Source: an uncultured Bacteroidia bacterium (GTDB lineage: Bacteria > Bacteroidota > Bacteroidia > Bacteroidales > F082). From it: a DNA stretch of 64,000 bases. Positions 8,084-17,220 of this stretch are shown here, piece by piece. Under the pieces are notes generated by a model. It did not search any database, had not been told where the DNA came from, and was given only the letters and a program-made list of their open reading frames with translations. Within the stretch, counting starts at the first letter, position 1; every line of letters begins with the position of its first letter. Both the position numbers and the translations under genes were made by a program. Location: NCBI GenBank assembly GCA_902774295.1, contig CACYHP010000001.1, positions 1,240,001 through 1,304,000 on the forward strand. The letters run 5' to 3'.

Positions 8084-9562
8084 TTATCGTTCAGGAGTTG
8101 CAACGTATTGATAAGCTCCGGCATCAGGTCTGTCGCCTCTGTCGACGCCGTCCAAATCGAATCTCAGATCGCCAATCGAATAGCATGGATTGGCAATTCC
8201 TATTGCACTTGACAATGTGTCGAGGTGGAAATCGAATGCCGCTGTATTCTTGAATTTCGGGTCTTTATTGAAGACGCATGACTCGTACAACTGCGATAAT
8301 TGCGGTCTATCTGTGCAGATCAGGCTGCTTTTGAACTTATACAACGTGTCGCTGACAGGGTAGAAGTCGGTGTTGAACTCGTTGCTTCTGTTGCCGTAAA
8401 CGATGCTGTTGATCATGTTGCATTCAAACGGGATGGCGTAGGTGTTGCCATCGGTTGGGTCGGTGTATAAGTTATTGAAAAACAACGCTTCAGCTTTTCT
8501 TACAGAGTTTGTCCAATAGTTGGCAATGGTGTTGTGCTGGAACAGATAATCGCCGCCTCCAGTGAGTGCCACACAGTAGTTTCCGCAGTTATTTATAAGC
8601 GAATTCGACATGTTTATGGTATAGCAGTTGGAATAAAGTCCCATTCCTGTATGATTCTCGATGACGGTGTTGGAGATGTATATTGGCTCCATGTTATTTT
8701 TGAACATTCGCTGTATTTGGAGCCCTATAAAGCCATTTCTTATGATGGCGTGACTGATTCTGTGTCCGTGACCTTCGCGTGCCTCCATGAGCCAAATTCT
8801 GTCCCATTGCCCAGGTTGGTTGTCGTAATACGACTCAAGTCTGTCGCCTTGAAACACCACGGGGTTCTCAGCGGTGCCGTCTACAATCAGCTGACCTTCG
8901 CTCCAAGCCCATAATCCTGAGCCGCCATGGAAATAAACATGTGTTCCTGGCTCTATCGTGAGGGTGCCGTCTGAATCGATAAGTGCCACATTATAAATGA
9001 CATAAGGTTTTTCTGCTGTCCAATGGACGTCGGTGTTTACCGAGTCGGTGATAGCGACGTAGTAATTGCTGTAATGCCCGTTCTGATCTGGGAAAATGCC
9101 TTTTCTGCCGATGATATAATGCGCATTTTGACCGTAAGCGGTGAGGTTTACCACGCTTTCGTTGCCGTTTGTATTGAAAATAAGGCGATCCTGGACAAAA
9201 TAAGGGTTGTCCTCGTCATTTGGGTTGATCGTGACCTTGATGAACACGTAGAGGCTGTCTTTGGCATAAATCTCCTTATCGCTGAATGTCGTGCCGGCCT
9301 GTCCGTCAACGTTGATGCTATATGGCGATGAGCTGCCTCTCTCAAGTCTTATCGAACTGATTTTAAGGCTCTCGGAATTGTCGTTGTAGACCATCAGAAT
9401 CTGTGTTGAGGAGCCAATCGCAGTGAAGACCGTGTCGAAGGCGATGGTGTCTGTCGAGAGCCGAATGTTCTTCGAAGGACTGTCAGAAAAGACCTGTTTT
9501 TTACGGCATGATACCGTAAAAACTATTATTGATAACAATATGATTGTTAAATATTTGCGCAT
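8084..9562 (-). CDS. Lipoprotein with right-handed parallel beta-helix
   Basis: A 492-residue protein with a lipoprotein signal ending FTVSC, so the acylated cysteine is C19. The first ~150 residues look like an Ig-like module (IRLSTDTIAFDTVF). From about 170 to 450 the sequence has the irregular N/G-rich rungs of a right-handed beta-helix (for example IEPGTHVYFHGGSG, NTVIENHTGMGLYSN, NCGNYCVAL). The end, RFDLDGVDRGDRPDAGAYQ, is a common closing signature in Bacteroidota beta-helix proteins. It lies two bases after the thioredoxin-fold gene in a four-gene minus-strand run. A polysaccharide-binding or surface role is likely, but no catalytic residues can be assigned. Confidence 0.8.
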   Translation of the reverse strand: MRKYLTIILLSIIVFTVSCRKKQVFSDSPSKNIRLSTDTIAFDTVFTAIGSSTQILMVYNDNSESLKISSIRLERGSSSPYSINVDGQAGTTFSDKEIYAKDSLYVFIKVTINPNDEDNPYFVQDRLIFNTNGNESVVNLTAYGQNAHYIIGRKGIFPDQNGHYSNYYVAITDSVNTDVHWTAEKPYVIYNVALIDSDGTLTIEPGTHVYFHGGSGLWAWSEGQLIVDGTAENPVVFQGDRLESYYDNQPGQWDRIWLMEAREGHGHRISHAIIRNGFIGLQIQRMFKNNMEPIYISNTVIENHTGMGLYSNCYTINMSNSLINNCGNYCVALTGGGDYLFQHNTIANYWTNSVRKAEALFFNNLYTDPTDGNTYAIPFECNMINSIVYGNRSNEFNTDFYPVSDTLYKFKSSLICTDRPQLSQLYESCVFNKDPKFKNTAAFDFHLDTLSSAIGIANPCYSIGDLRFDLDGVDRGDRPDAGAYQYVATPER

Positions 9563-9564
9563 CT

Positions 9565-10071
9565 TTACTTAATGTAATCGTTGAAGGTTTGATTTAAGTA
9601 TGCATCGGTGCCGATATATTGCAAAACAGGGAGAAAATCTTTCGCTTCCATGTAGCCTGGAGCCACGGTCAGGAGCTGGTTTTTCTCGTTCATGAAGACG
9701 TATGACGGATACGAAAGTCTGCCTTGCAACAACGCTGCCGCAAGTTGATGAGTGCCTTTTCTTCCGTTCATGCCACCCTCATTGATGTAGGTGTAACCTC
9801 CGAAAACGATGGTGTCGCTCATCTCCGCGTCGAGTTTCACGGCATAATAGTTATCATTCATGTAATCGACCACTTCTTTGTTGATGAAGGTCGTCTGATC
9901 CATGCGTTTGCACCAGCCGCACCAGTCGGTGTAGACGTCAATGAAGATTTTCTTGGGTGCAGTTTTGTTTAACTCGACAGCCTCCTGAAACGTCATCCAA
10001 TTGATTTTCTGAGCATTACCAAAAATCGGCAACGAAATCAAAACCATTATAACTATCAACACTCTCTTCAT
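9565..10071 (-). CDS. Exported thioredoxin-fold protein (CGWC)
   Basis: A 168-residue protein with a short signal peptide (about 1-20, ending FGNAQ). The redox motif CGWC lies in YTDWCGWCKRMD near residues 47-58, and the cis-proline region is seen as RLSYPSYVF. Proteins of this kind, with TFINKEVVDYMN after the active site, belong to the DUF255/thioredoxin_7-like group and work in the periplasm on thiols of exported proteins. Its partner is unknown. It sits two bases upstream of the beta-helix lipoprotein gene and 34 bases downstream of smpB, with a degenerate AT repeat in that gap. Confidence 0.85.
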   Translation of the reverse strand: MKRVLIVIMVLISLPIFGNAQKINWMTFQEAVELNKTAPKKIFIDVYTDWCGWCKRMDQTTFINKEVVDYMNDNYYAVKLDAEMSDTIVFGGYTYINEGGMNGRKGTHQLAAALLQGRLSYPSYVFMNEKNQLLTVAPGYMEAKDFLPVLQYIGTDAYLNQTFNDYIK

Positions 10072-10105
10072 AATTCAATAACCAATAACCTATAACCAAT
10101 AACCA
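10072..10105. repeat. Degenerate tandem repeat (CAATAACC type)
   Basis: The gap between smpB and the thioredoxin gene is almost entirely made of variants of CAATAACC/TATAACC (four or so units). It is one member of a series of such intergenic repeats in this window, each with its own unit. Confidence 0.6.
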
Positions 10106-10561
10106 TTAAAACTCCCTAATTTCTTTTTTCGAATCCTTTTCTTTCAAGCTGTCGCGTTTATCGTAGAAATGCTTTCCTTTAGCCAGCGCTATCTCGAGCT
10201 TCGCCAATCCTTTCTCATTGATAAACAATTCGATAGGGATGATTGTAAAGCCTTTCTCCGAGCTTTTTGCCTTGAGCTTGCGCAGCTCCTTCATGGTGAG
10301 AAGCAGCTTGCGGTCGCGTTTTGGCACGTGGTTGTTGTACGTTCCGAAGGCGTATTCTGCGATATGCATTCCGATAGCCCATAACTCGTCGCCGATAAAT
10401 GAGCAATACGACTCCACTATGCTGGCTTTGCCTTCGCGGATGCTCTTTATCTCAGTACCTGTCAGGACAATGCCAGCGGTATAGCGGTCGATGAGGAAAT
10501 ACTCAAACGACGCCCGCTTATTTTTGATGCTTATTCTTACCTGTTTGACTTTATTTGCCAT
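10106..10561 (-). CDS. smpB: SsrA-binding protein SmpB
   Basis: A 151-residue protein with the full SmpB pattern: the N-terminal [13 protein letters not shown], the conserved [15 protein letters not shown], and a basic C-terminal tail ([16 protein letters not shown]). SmpB binds tmRNA and delivers it to stalled ribosomes for trans-translation. Length matches the family (about 150-160). Its ATG shares a base with the stop codon of the prohibitin-like gene upstream (TAATG arrangement), which suggests coupled translation. The tmRNA gene itself was not found in this window. Confidence 0.95.
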   Translation of the reverse strand: MANKVKQVRISIKNKRASFEYFLIDRYTAGIVLTGTEIKSIREGKASIVESYCSFIGDELWAIGMHIAEYAFGTYNNHVPKRDRKLLLTMKELRKLKAKSSEKGFTIIPIELFINEKGLAKLEIALAKGKHFYDKRDSLKEKDSKKEIREF

Positions 10562-11421
10562 TATTTGATGTCTCCTAAAATCAGCGGCATGCCGTCTTTG
10601 CTGTTGCCCACGATGACGATCTTCGAATTCGGTGATTCAGCAAGTTTCAGTGTCGCCTCAATGCCTTTTTCGCGCAAAATCTTATCGTTGATACTGGCGC
10701 TGACTATGTTGTTGGCTCTTGCTTTACCTTCAGCCTCAACACGTTGACGCTCAGCCTCTTGCGATGCTTTCTCGAGCTTGAATTCATATTCCAGAGCTTC
10801 CTGTTCCTGTTTCAGCTTGCTCTCGATAGCCGACTTGATGGTTGGAGGCAGGGTGACTGAACGGATGAGCACCTGGTTGAGCTGGATATGCTTGCCTTCG
10901 AGCAGGTTTTTCGTCTCGATGAAGATTTCTTCCTGGATGGCGTCGCGTTTTGTTGAGTAGATCTGCTCAGGAGTGTATCTTCCGAGCACGCTTCTTGCTG
11001 CAGAACGCATGGCAGGATAGACGGCTCTTGTAAGATATTGCGTGCCGATTGTGGCATGTAATTGCCCTAATTCTTCCCATTTTGGCTGATACCATGTTGA
11101 GAATTCTATCTTGATTTCCAATCCGTTAGAAGAAAGAGCACTCATTTCCTCGTCGGCCACCTGCTGACGTGTCTCATAGAGCGTCATGCTGTTCCAAGGT
11201 GCGATGAAATGGAAACCTTCCTCGTAAGTCTTTGACGTGTCAATACCGCCGCCAAACAAACGGTAAAGCACTCCGCCGTGACCAGCAGGTATTGTCACAG
11301 TGATTCGGCTCCAGAAAATGATAAGCAGCAAAATTGCCACGATAACCACGATTATTGGAGCGTATTTTTTGTTGTTTGATGGCTTATTCTGTTGATAGCC
11401 AGATTGTTGTGTGTATTCCAT
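10561..11421 (-). CDS. Prohibitin/SPFH-domain membrane protein
   Basis: A 286-residue protein with one N-terminal membrane helix (about 22-39) followed by an SPFH domain ([31 protein letters not shown]) and a coiled coil rich in E, A and K (about 205-245, including [16 protein letters not shown]). Prohibitin-like proteins form large membrane-bound rings, often controlling membrane proteases or microdomains. The first ~20 residues are polar and Q/N-rich. It heads the run prohibitin-smpB-thioredoxin-beta-helix lipoprotein, with a minus-strand -7 element at 11452-11459. Confidence 0.9.
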   Translation of the reverse strand: MEYTQQSGYQQNKPSNNKKYAPIIVVIVAILLLIIFWSRITVTIPAGHGGVLYRLFGGGIDTSKTYEEGFHFIAPWNSMTLYETRQQVADEEMSALSSNGLEIKIEFSTWYQPKWEELGQLHATIGTQYLTRAVYPAMRSAARSVLGRYTPEQIYSTKRDAIQEEIFIETKNLLEGKHIQLNQVLIRSVTLPPTIKSAIESKLKQEQEALEYEFKLEKASQEAERQRVEAEGKARANNIVSASINDKILREKGIEATLKLAESPNSKIVIVGNSKDGMPLILGDIK

Positions 11422-11451
11422 GTCTAAAAATTTTTAATTTGTTAATTTCTG

Positions 11452-11459
11452 CAAAGGTA
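11452..11459 (-). promoter_or_regulatory. -7 promoter element (TACCTTTG) for the prohibitin operon
   Basis: TACCTTTG on the minus strand, about 30 bases upstream of the ATG at 11421, matches TAnnTTTG. It stands back to back with the plus-strand element at 11473-11480. Confidence 0.55.
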
Positions 11460-11472
11460 ATAAAAAAAACGA

Positions 11473-11480
11473 TAATTTTG
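11473..11480 (+). promoter_or_regulatory. -7 promoter element (TAATTTTG) for the DPP III fusion gene
   Basis: TAATTTTG matches TAnnTTTG and lies 38 bases upstream of the ATG at 11519. Confidence 0.55.
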
Positions 11481-11518
11481 CACCCATATTTTAGGAATTA
11501 TTAATTAAAATAAAAATA

Positions 11519-14116
11519 ATGAAGAGAATTATCATGATTTTAGGTATTGCAGGGCTTCTAACTGCTTGTACATCAAACAATAAGGAAGCTCAAAATGGTG
11601 AATTCAAGTATCTTGTTGACGAATTCGCCGACTTGAAAGTTATGCGTTATCAGATTCCGGGTTGGGACGAGCTGACGCTGCAACAGAAAGAGTACATTTA
11701 TTATCTGGGTGAAGCTGCAAAATGCGGTCGCGATATCCTCGCTGACCAGAATTTCAAGTACAACCTCACCGTCCGTAAGACTCTCGAGGCTATCCTCAAT
11801 TCTTACAATGGCGATAAGAAATGCGCTGATTATCAGAACTTTGTGGTCTACGCAAAACGCGTGTTCTTCAGCAACGGCATCCATCATCATTATGCGGAAG
11901 ACAAGATGTTCCCGGAGATCTCTCAGGAATATTTCGCCCAGCTTGTGAAGAAATCTGATGCAAAACAGCTTCCATTGGCAGAAGGCGAGACGGTCGATGA
12001 GTTCATTACTTTCATCACACCTGTTATTTTTGACAAAGATTTGTACAAAATGCGCCGCAGTGGGGAAGAGGACATCATCCAAAACTCATGCGTCAATTTC
12101 TACAAAGGCAATATTAATAAAGGTGAAGTCGAGGCATTTTACGATGCACAGCGTAAACCAAACGACGCACAGCCTATTTCTTACGGTCTGAATTCAAAAC
12201 TCGTCAAGGAGAACGGACAGCTTCATGAAGATGTCTACAAAGTTGACGGTCTTTATGGAAAGGCAATCGAACAGATTATCTATTGGCTCAAGAAAGCTAA
12301 TGAAGTCGCTGAAAATGACAGCCAGCGTAACTATACCAATCTGTTAATCGATTATTACACAACAGGTTGCCTTAAGAAATGGGATGAATACAACATCGCT
12401 TGGGTTGAGGATTCAATTTCAAATATCGACTTCGTGAACGGCTTCATCGAGGACTACAACGACCCGATGGGCATGAAAGCAACTTGGGAAGCTATTGTTG
12501 ATTTCAAAGATATGGAAGAGACAAAACGTTCTGAAATCATCAGCTCAAATGCACAGTGGTTTGAGGACAACTCACCTGTCGACCCGCGTTTCAAGAAGAA
12601 AGAATGCAAAGGTGTGAGCGCTAAGGGCATCATTGTCACCACATTGGCTGGCGACTGCTTCCCGGCACCTCCAATCGGAATCAACCTGCCGAATGCAGAC
12701 TGGATCCGCAAAGAACATGGTTCTAAGTCGGTGACTATCACCAACTTGATGGATGCTTACGACAAGGCTGCCAACGAGTCACCAAAGAGTGTGTTGGCTG
12801 AGTTTGCATACTCACAGGAAGAAATCGACCTTTGCAAGAAATACAGCAGCATGGCTGACGTTCTGCATACCGACTTGCACGAATGCCTCGGTCATGGCTC
12901 AGGACAGCTGCTTCCTACAACACAGCCTGGCGCTTTGAAAGAATACAGCTCAGCTCTCGAGGAAGCCCGCGCTGATTTGTTCGGTCTTTATTACTGCGCC
13001 GATCCTAAGATGGTCGAACTCGGCATCCTTCCAAATATGGAATGCTACAAAGCACAATATGCCGACTTCATCCGTAATGGTCTCATGAGCCAGCTCGCTC
13101 GTATCGAACTCGGTAAGACTATCACCGAAGCTCACATGCAGGACCGCGCTCTCATCAGCTGGTGGTGCTATGAGAAAGGCTTGAAAGACAACGTCATCGA
13201 AAAGAAAGTACGCGATGGCAAGACATATTTCGTCATCAACGACTATGAGAAACTTCGTGGCTTGTTTGGCGACTTGCTCGCTGAAATTCAACGCGTTAAG
13301 TCTGAAGGCGACTATGAAGAAGGCAAACGTCTCGTTGAGACTTATGCTGTGAACATCGATCCTGAACTTCACAAAGAAGTGAAAGAGCGTTACAATGCAC
13401 TCGGACTGAAGCCTTACGGCGGATTCATCAATCCTGAAATCGTTCCTGTGGTTAAAGGCGGTAAAGTTGTTGATTATCAAGTCAACTATCCTTGTGACTT
13501 CTTGAAACAGCATCTCGATTACGGCAAGAATTACAGCTTTGTTGAGGAAAATCATGACGCTCCAGAGCATCTCGTCGTTGACATGCTTTATGACTTCATC
13601 GATGGCACCTTGGCTTGCGGAAACGCTGAAAACGCTGTGCATGAGGTCGTTAAATACATCAACGCACATCCTGAAGAGAAAGTCATTTACATCACAGACT
13701 ACCATCCGGCAAACCACAGTTCATTTGCTGATTACGGCGGCATCTGGCCTGTTCACTGCGTGCAAGGTACACGTGGTGGCGCTATCCATGAGGCTTTCTA
13801 CACCGACGTCATCAACCCGGCAAACCGTCCTGACCCGGAAAGAAACATCTTCCGCAAAGGCGCTAAGGTTGACGAAGAACAGTATTCAGGCTTCGAGTCA
13901 GTTGGTCCTGACGGTAGAATGCTTTCGGAATGTGTCGGTAAGGACCTGGTCATCAGCGGTATCGCAACAGAGTATTGCGTCAAAAACACTTTGATGGAGT
14001 TCTTGAATGCAGGTCATAACATCGAACTTCTGGTTCCTGGTCTCGGTTATGTTGACAAGAAAGGTCACGATGAGACGATGAAGGAACTGAGAAAAGTGGT
14101 GACGACCATTGAATAG
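11519..14116 (+). CDS. Lipoprotein fusing dipeptidyl-peptidase III (M49) to a nicotinamidase
   Basis: An 865-residue protein with a lipoprotein signal (GLLTAC, C17). Residues ~30-670 are a DPP III-type zinc dipeptidase: the motif HECLGH has H454, E455 and H459, and the second motif LEEARAD has E481 and E482. DPP III removes dipeptides from the N-terminus of short peptides. Residues ~683-865 form a complete nicotinamidase/isochorismatase-type domain with the catalytic triad D688 (VVDMLYDF), K780 (FRKG) and C820 (ATEYCV), plus the metal-site pattern DYHPANHSSF and WPVHCVQGT. The spacing of the triad fits PncA, which turns nicotinamide into nicotinate. One uninterrupted frame covers both. Separate enzymes are the usual form, and the lipoprotein signal implies both domains act outside the cytoplasm. 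A hairpin terminator follows. Confidence 0.9.
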   Translation: MKRIIMILGIAGLLTACTSNNKEAQNGEFKYLVDEFADLKVMRYQIPGWDELTLQQKEYIYYLGEAAKCGRDILADQNFKYNLTVRKTLEAILNSYNGDKKCADYQNFVVYAKRVFFSNGIHHHYAEDKMFPEISQEYFAQLVKKSDAKQLPLAEGETVDEFITFITPVIFDKDLYKMRRSGEEDIIQNSCVNFYKGNINKGEVEAFYDAQRKPNDAQPISYGLNSKLVKENGQLHEDVYKVDGLYGKAIEQIIYWLKKANEVAENDSQRNYTNLLIDYYTTGCLKKWDEYNIAWVEDSISNIDFVNGFIEDYNDPMGMKATWEAIVDFKDMEETKRSEIISSNAQWFEDNSPVDPRFKKKECKGVSAKGIIVTTLAGDCFPAPPIGINLPNADWIRKEHGSKSVTITNLMDAYDKAANESPKSVLAEFAYSQEEIDLCKKYSSMADVLHTDLHECLGHGSGQLLPTTQPGALKEYSSALEEARADLFGLYYCADPKMVELGILPNMECYKAQYADFIRNGLMSQLARIELGKTITEAHMQDRALISWWCYEKGLKDNVIEKKVRDGKTYFVINDYEKLRGLFGDLLAEIQRVKSEGDYEEGKRLVETYAVNIDPELHKEVKERYNALGLKPYGGFINPEIVPVVKGGKVVDYQVNYPCDFLKQHLDYGKNYSFVEENHDAPEHLVVDMLYDFIDGTLACGNAENAVHEVVKYINAHPEEKVIYITDYHPANHSSFADYGGIWPVHCVQGTRGGAIHEAFYTDVINPANRPDPERNIFRKGAKVDEEQYSGFESVGPDGRMLSECVGKDLVISGIATEYCVKNTLMEFLNAGHNIELLVPGLGYVDKKGHDETMKELRKVVTTIE

Positions 14117-14152
14117 TTAAGAGTTGAGAGTTAAAAGATAGTAGATAAAAGT

Positions 14153-14189
14153 CGGGGGTTGAAGTGAACTTCAAACCCCCAACTTTTTT
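14153..14189 (+). terminator. Hairpin plus T-run, probably bidirectional
   Basis: GGGGGTTGAAGT pairs imperfectly with ACTTCAAACCCCC (14154-14180), followed by a run of T from about 14183. It lies between the convergent ends of the DPP III fusion gene and the outer-membrane barrel gene. Confidence 0.75.
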
Positions 14190-14992
14190 TATTTGTTGTT
14201 TTTCTTTGCTTCCCGTTCTTGTTTGCGTTTTTGTTTCTTGAGCTCGCGCTCGACTTTCTTGTTGTGGAACTTAGGATTGTCGCCGGTATAATAATATTCC
14301 TCGCGCTGCAGATTCTCTTCTTTTTCGTTGAAGACATAAGTCACACGGAAGGTGAAAAGGTTGTTATACTGCTTGAAAGTGCCCAGCGATGCACCTGTTA
14401 TATCGTGGTATTCGCGGGTTCTTATCGGGTTTAACGAATAAGAATATCTGAATCCGGCTTTCCATCTCTTATAAACGCGAATCTTAACATCAGCGAGGAT
14501 GTTGAACTCGTTTTGGTCGAATTCGCCGCTTGTTGCAGTGACAGAAGTCCTTACTCCATGTTCATATTCCTTAAGTCCCATCAGACGGGCGTATGAGACA
14601 CCGACACCGGCAGATACGACATTTTTATCAGTAAAATAAACCATAAACGGCACCTCGCCGTAACTCAATGACAAATCGTATTCACCAGTGATCTCAATGC
14701 CTGTGACAGGGTCTATTTTATGGTCGAAATACTTGCGGCCTTGTTTTGCACCTTTCTGATTATAAAGGACTTCCAGCGACAGCTCAAGGCTGAATTTGTT
14801 CTTTTTCCAAACAGGGGCGATGACACCCACGCCAGCGTTGATGCCTTCCTTGAAGTATCCCATGACTTGGTCGCCGTCGACTTGGCAGATGTTGAGGCCA
14901 ACGAAGGCTTCACCCAAGAATATCTGGGCTTTTGCAGTGTTTGTTAAGGCTGCGAAAATGATGAATAATCCGATTAAAAAGTACTTTTTCAT
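14189..14992 (-). CDS. Outer-membrane beta-barrel protein (PorT-like family)
   Basis: A 267-residue protein with a signal peptide (about 1-22, ending AKAQ). Alternating hydrophobic and polar strands are typical of the small Bacteroidota outer-membrane barrels; motifs such as EVLYNQKGAK and GEVPFMVYF are characteristic of that group. The barrel ends around residue 225 (FRVTYVF) and is followed by a tail of about 40 residues that is extremely rich in K, E and R. The tail would sit in the periplasm, and nothing in it suggests a known domain. Function is unknown. It lies 31 bases downstream of tex on the same strand. Confidence 0.7.
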   Translation of the reverse strand: MKKYFLIGLFIIFAALTNTAKAQIFLGEAFVGLNICQVDGDQVMGYFKEGINAGVGVIAPVWKKNKFSLELSLEVLYNQKGAKQGRKYFDHKIDPVTGIEITGEYDLSLSYGEVPFMVYFTDKNVVSAGVGVSYARLMGLKEYEHGVRTSVTATSGEFDQNEFNILADVKIRVYKRWKAGFRYSYSLNPIRTREYHDITGASLGTFKQYNNLFTFRVTYVFNEKEENLQREEYYYTGDNPKFHNKKVERELKKQKRKQEREAKKNNK

Positions 14993-15023
14993 GATTCTAT
15001 AACGTGATAGTCATTAGAATATT

Positions 15024-17144
15024 TTATTTCATACTCAAACTTATGCGTTTTCTTGGGATGTCGACATCTGTCACGGTGACTTTCACCTTCTGGTTGAGCT
15101 TCACTACCTGGTTCGGGTCCGTGATGTAGCTGTTAGACATCTGGCTGATGTGCACGAGTCCATCCTGATGTACTCCGATATCCACGAAACAGCCGAAAGC
15201 GGTGATATTTGTGACGATTCCGACGAGTTGCATGCCTTGTCTCAGGTCGTTGATGGTGCGGATGTTCTTGTCGAATTCAAACACCTCGAATGTCTGTCTC
15301 GGGTCGCGTCCCGGTTTCTTGAGCTCGTCGATAATGTCGTTTATCGTCTCGATTCCGAAGTCTTTTTCGATAAATTCCTTTGGATTTATCTTAGCGATAA
15401 GCTCTTCATTGCCAATGAGCTCTTCAACTTTGACGCCGAGTTTCTTTGCCATCTTCTCAACGATATGATAGCTCTCAGGGTGCACCGCGCTGGCGTCGAG
15501 AGGCTGCTTGGCACCGTGAATCCTGAGGAATCCCGCGCACTGTTCAAAGGCTTTGTTGCCGAGACGAGGCACTTCCAGAAGCTGTTTGCGGCTGGTGAAG
15601 CCTCCGTTCTCGTTTCTGTATTTCACAATGGAGCTCGCTAACTGAGGTCCCACGCCGCTCACGTATGAAAGCAGTTGCTCGCTTGCGGAGTTCAGCTCAA
15701 CGCCTACGGCATTCACACAGCTCTCCACCACGGTATTCAGCTCATCACCGAGCATCTTCTGATTGACGTCATGCTGATATTGTCCCACGCCAATGGATTT
15801 CGGGTCGATCTTGACGAGTTCTGCCAACGGGTCCATGAGGCGTCGTCCGATGCTCACGGCACCGCGCACAGTGATGTCGTAATCAGGGAATTCGTCTCTC
15901 GCCACCTTGCTCGCCGAATATATCGAAGCTCCGCTCTCGTTGACCATCACCGCCGTGATGTCGCGGTCAAACCTGATGCTCTTGATGAAGTCCTCGGTCT
16001 CTCTTCCCGCGGTGCCATTGCCGATGGCGATGACGTCGATTTTATATGCCTGCACGAGATGAGCGATCTTCGCCGCTGCCTTGCCGTGTTCATTTTGCGG
16101 TGGGTGAGGGTAGATGGTCTCGTTGTGTATCAAAGCACCTAACTCATTCAATATGACGACTTTGCATCCGGTGCGGAAGCCCGGGTCAAGGGCTAAGACA
16201 CGTTTCTTACCCAATGGAGCCGCCAAAAGCAGCTGTCTGAGGTTCTCAGCGAATACCTTGACTGCCACCTCATCAGCTTTTTCTTTGTATAACGCCCGCA
16301 TCTCGGTCTCAAGCGACGGTTCCAACAGGCGTTTCCATGCGTCGTCGATGGCGTCCTGAACCAAGTCGGTAGAGGCGTTGTCGTTTCTTAAAAATATGCC
16401 GTCAAGGACGTTGAGCGCGTCATTTGCCTCGATGCTGAGTTTCACTTTCAGAAGTCCTTCCTCTTCAGCACGGAACAGTGCCAATATGCGGTGTGACGGC
16501 GCCTTGGCGATAGGCTCCTTGAAGTCGAAATACTGCTTGTATGTCTGTGCTTCAGCTTCCTTGCTTTTCACCAAAGTCGATGAAATGATGCCGTCTCTAT
16601 GATAAATCTTACGAATCTTATTGCGTCCGTTGATGTTCTCGGAGATCCATTCCGCCATGATGTCGCGAGCTCCTTGCAACGCCTCGTCCTCGTTGTTGAC
16701 GTCTTTCTCCTTGTTGATGAAGCGTTTAGCCATCCCGTTCACGTCGTTGCTGTTCTGCGCCATGATGAGTTTCGCAAGCGGTTCCAGTCCTTTCTGGCGT
16801 GCGATCTCAGCCTTGGTGCGGCGTTTCGGCTTGTATGGAAGATATAAATCCTCGACATCCTGCAATGTCTCGGCGTTATTGATATTTTTCTCCAGCTCGG
16901 GTGTCAGTTTTTCCTGCTCTGCGATAGATTTCAGCACGAACTCCTTGCGTTTCTCGAGCTCGTCAAGTTGTTCAAGGCGTTTCTTGATGTCAGCCACGGT
17001 CTCTTCATTCATCGTGTTGGTCATCTCTTTGCGATAACGTGCGATGAAAGGCACAGTAGCGCCCTCGCCGAGCAACTTTATCACATTTTCCGCCACTCTC
17101 GGCGTCACTGAAAACTCTTTTACTATTTTACTAACAAAATCCAC
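15024..17144 (-). CDS. tex: Tex-family RNA-binding transcription accessory protein
   Basis: A 706-residue protein with the Tex domain order: N-terminal helical Tex domain with VPFIARYRKEMT, a YqgF-like nuclease fold (LALDPGFRTGCKV), a helix-hairpin-helix part (LLSYVSGVGPQLASSIV), and a C-terminal S1 RNA-binding domain from about 640 (GIVTNITAFGCFVDIGVHQ). It is somewhat shorter than E. coli Tex (about 770) because it ends with the S1 domain. Tex proteins bind nucleic acid and affect transcription and toxin or stress gene expression. The ~70-base gap to aroE upstream is filled by an AT-rich repeat. Confidence 0.93.
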   Translation of the reverse strand: MDFVSKIVKEFSVTPRVAENVIKLLGEGATVPFIARYRKEMTNTMNEETVADIKKRLEQLDELEKRKEFVLKSIAEQEKLTPELEKNINNAETLQDVEDLYLPYKPKRRTKAEIARQKGLEPLAKLIMAQNSNDVNGMAKRFINKEKDVNNEDEALQGARDIMAEWISENINGRNKIRKIYHRDGIISSTLVKSKEAEAQTYKQYFDFKEPIAKAPSHRILALFRAEEEGLLKVKLSIEANDALNVLDGIFLRNDNASTDLVQDAIDDAWKRLLEPSLETEMRALYKEKADEVAVKVFAENLRQLLLAAPLGKKRVLALDPGFRTGCKVVILNELGALIHNETIYPHPPQNEHGKAAAKIAHLVQAYKIDVIAIGNGTAGRETEDFIKSIRFDRDITAVMVNESGASIYSASKVARDEFPDYDITVRGAVSIGRRLMDPLAELVKIDPKSIGVGQYQHDVNQKMLGDELNTVVESCVNAVGVELNSASEQLLSYVSGVGPQLASSIVKYRNENGGFTSRKQLLEVPRLGNKAFEQCAGFLRIHGAKQPLDASAVHPESYHIVEKMAKKLGVKVEELIGNEELIAKINPKEFIEKDFGIETINDIIDELKKPGRDPRQTFEVFEFDKNIRTINDLRQGMQLVGIVTNITAFGCFVDIGVHQDGLVHISQMSNSYITDPNQVVKLNQKVKVTVTDVDIPRKRISLSMK

Positions 17145-17220
17145 TTAACTATACACTTTCAACCTTAAACTTAAAACTATCAACTTCAATAAACAATAAA
17201 CTATAAACAATAAACTATAA
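17145..17220. repeat. Degenerate tandem repeat (ACAATAAACTATAA type)
   Basis: The gap between tex and aroE consists of short A-rich units, the clearest being AACAATAAACTATAA repeated about twice at 17192-17220. The repeat runs into the end of aroE and supplies its stop codon (17215-17217). Confidence 0.6.

Noticed and set aside
8075..8097. Terminator between the M23 and beta-helix genes
   Set aside because: CCTGAA and TTCAGG could pair, but there is no T-run and the stem is short and partly coding.
12950..13717. A 255-codon antisense open frame within the DPP III fusion gene
   Set aside because: It is a shadow of the real gene. Its product has no domain pattern and the sense strand encodes clear enzyme motifs.
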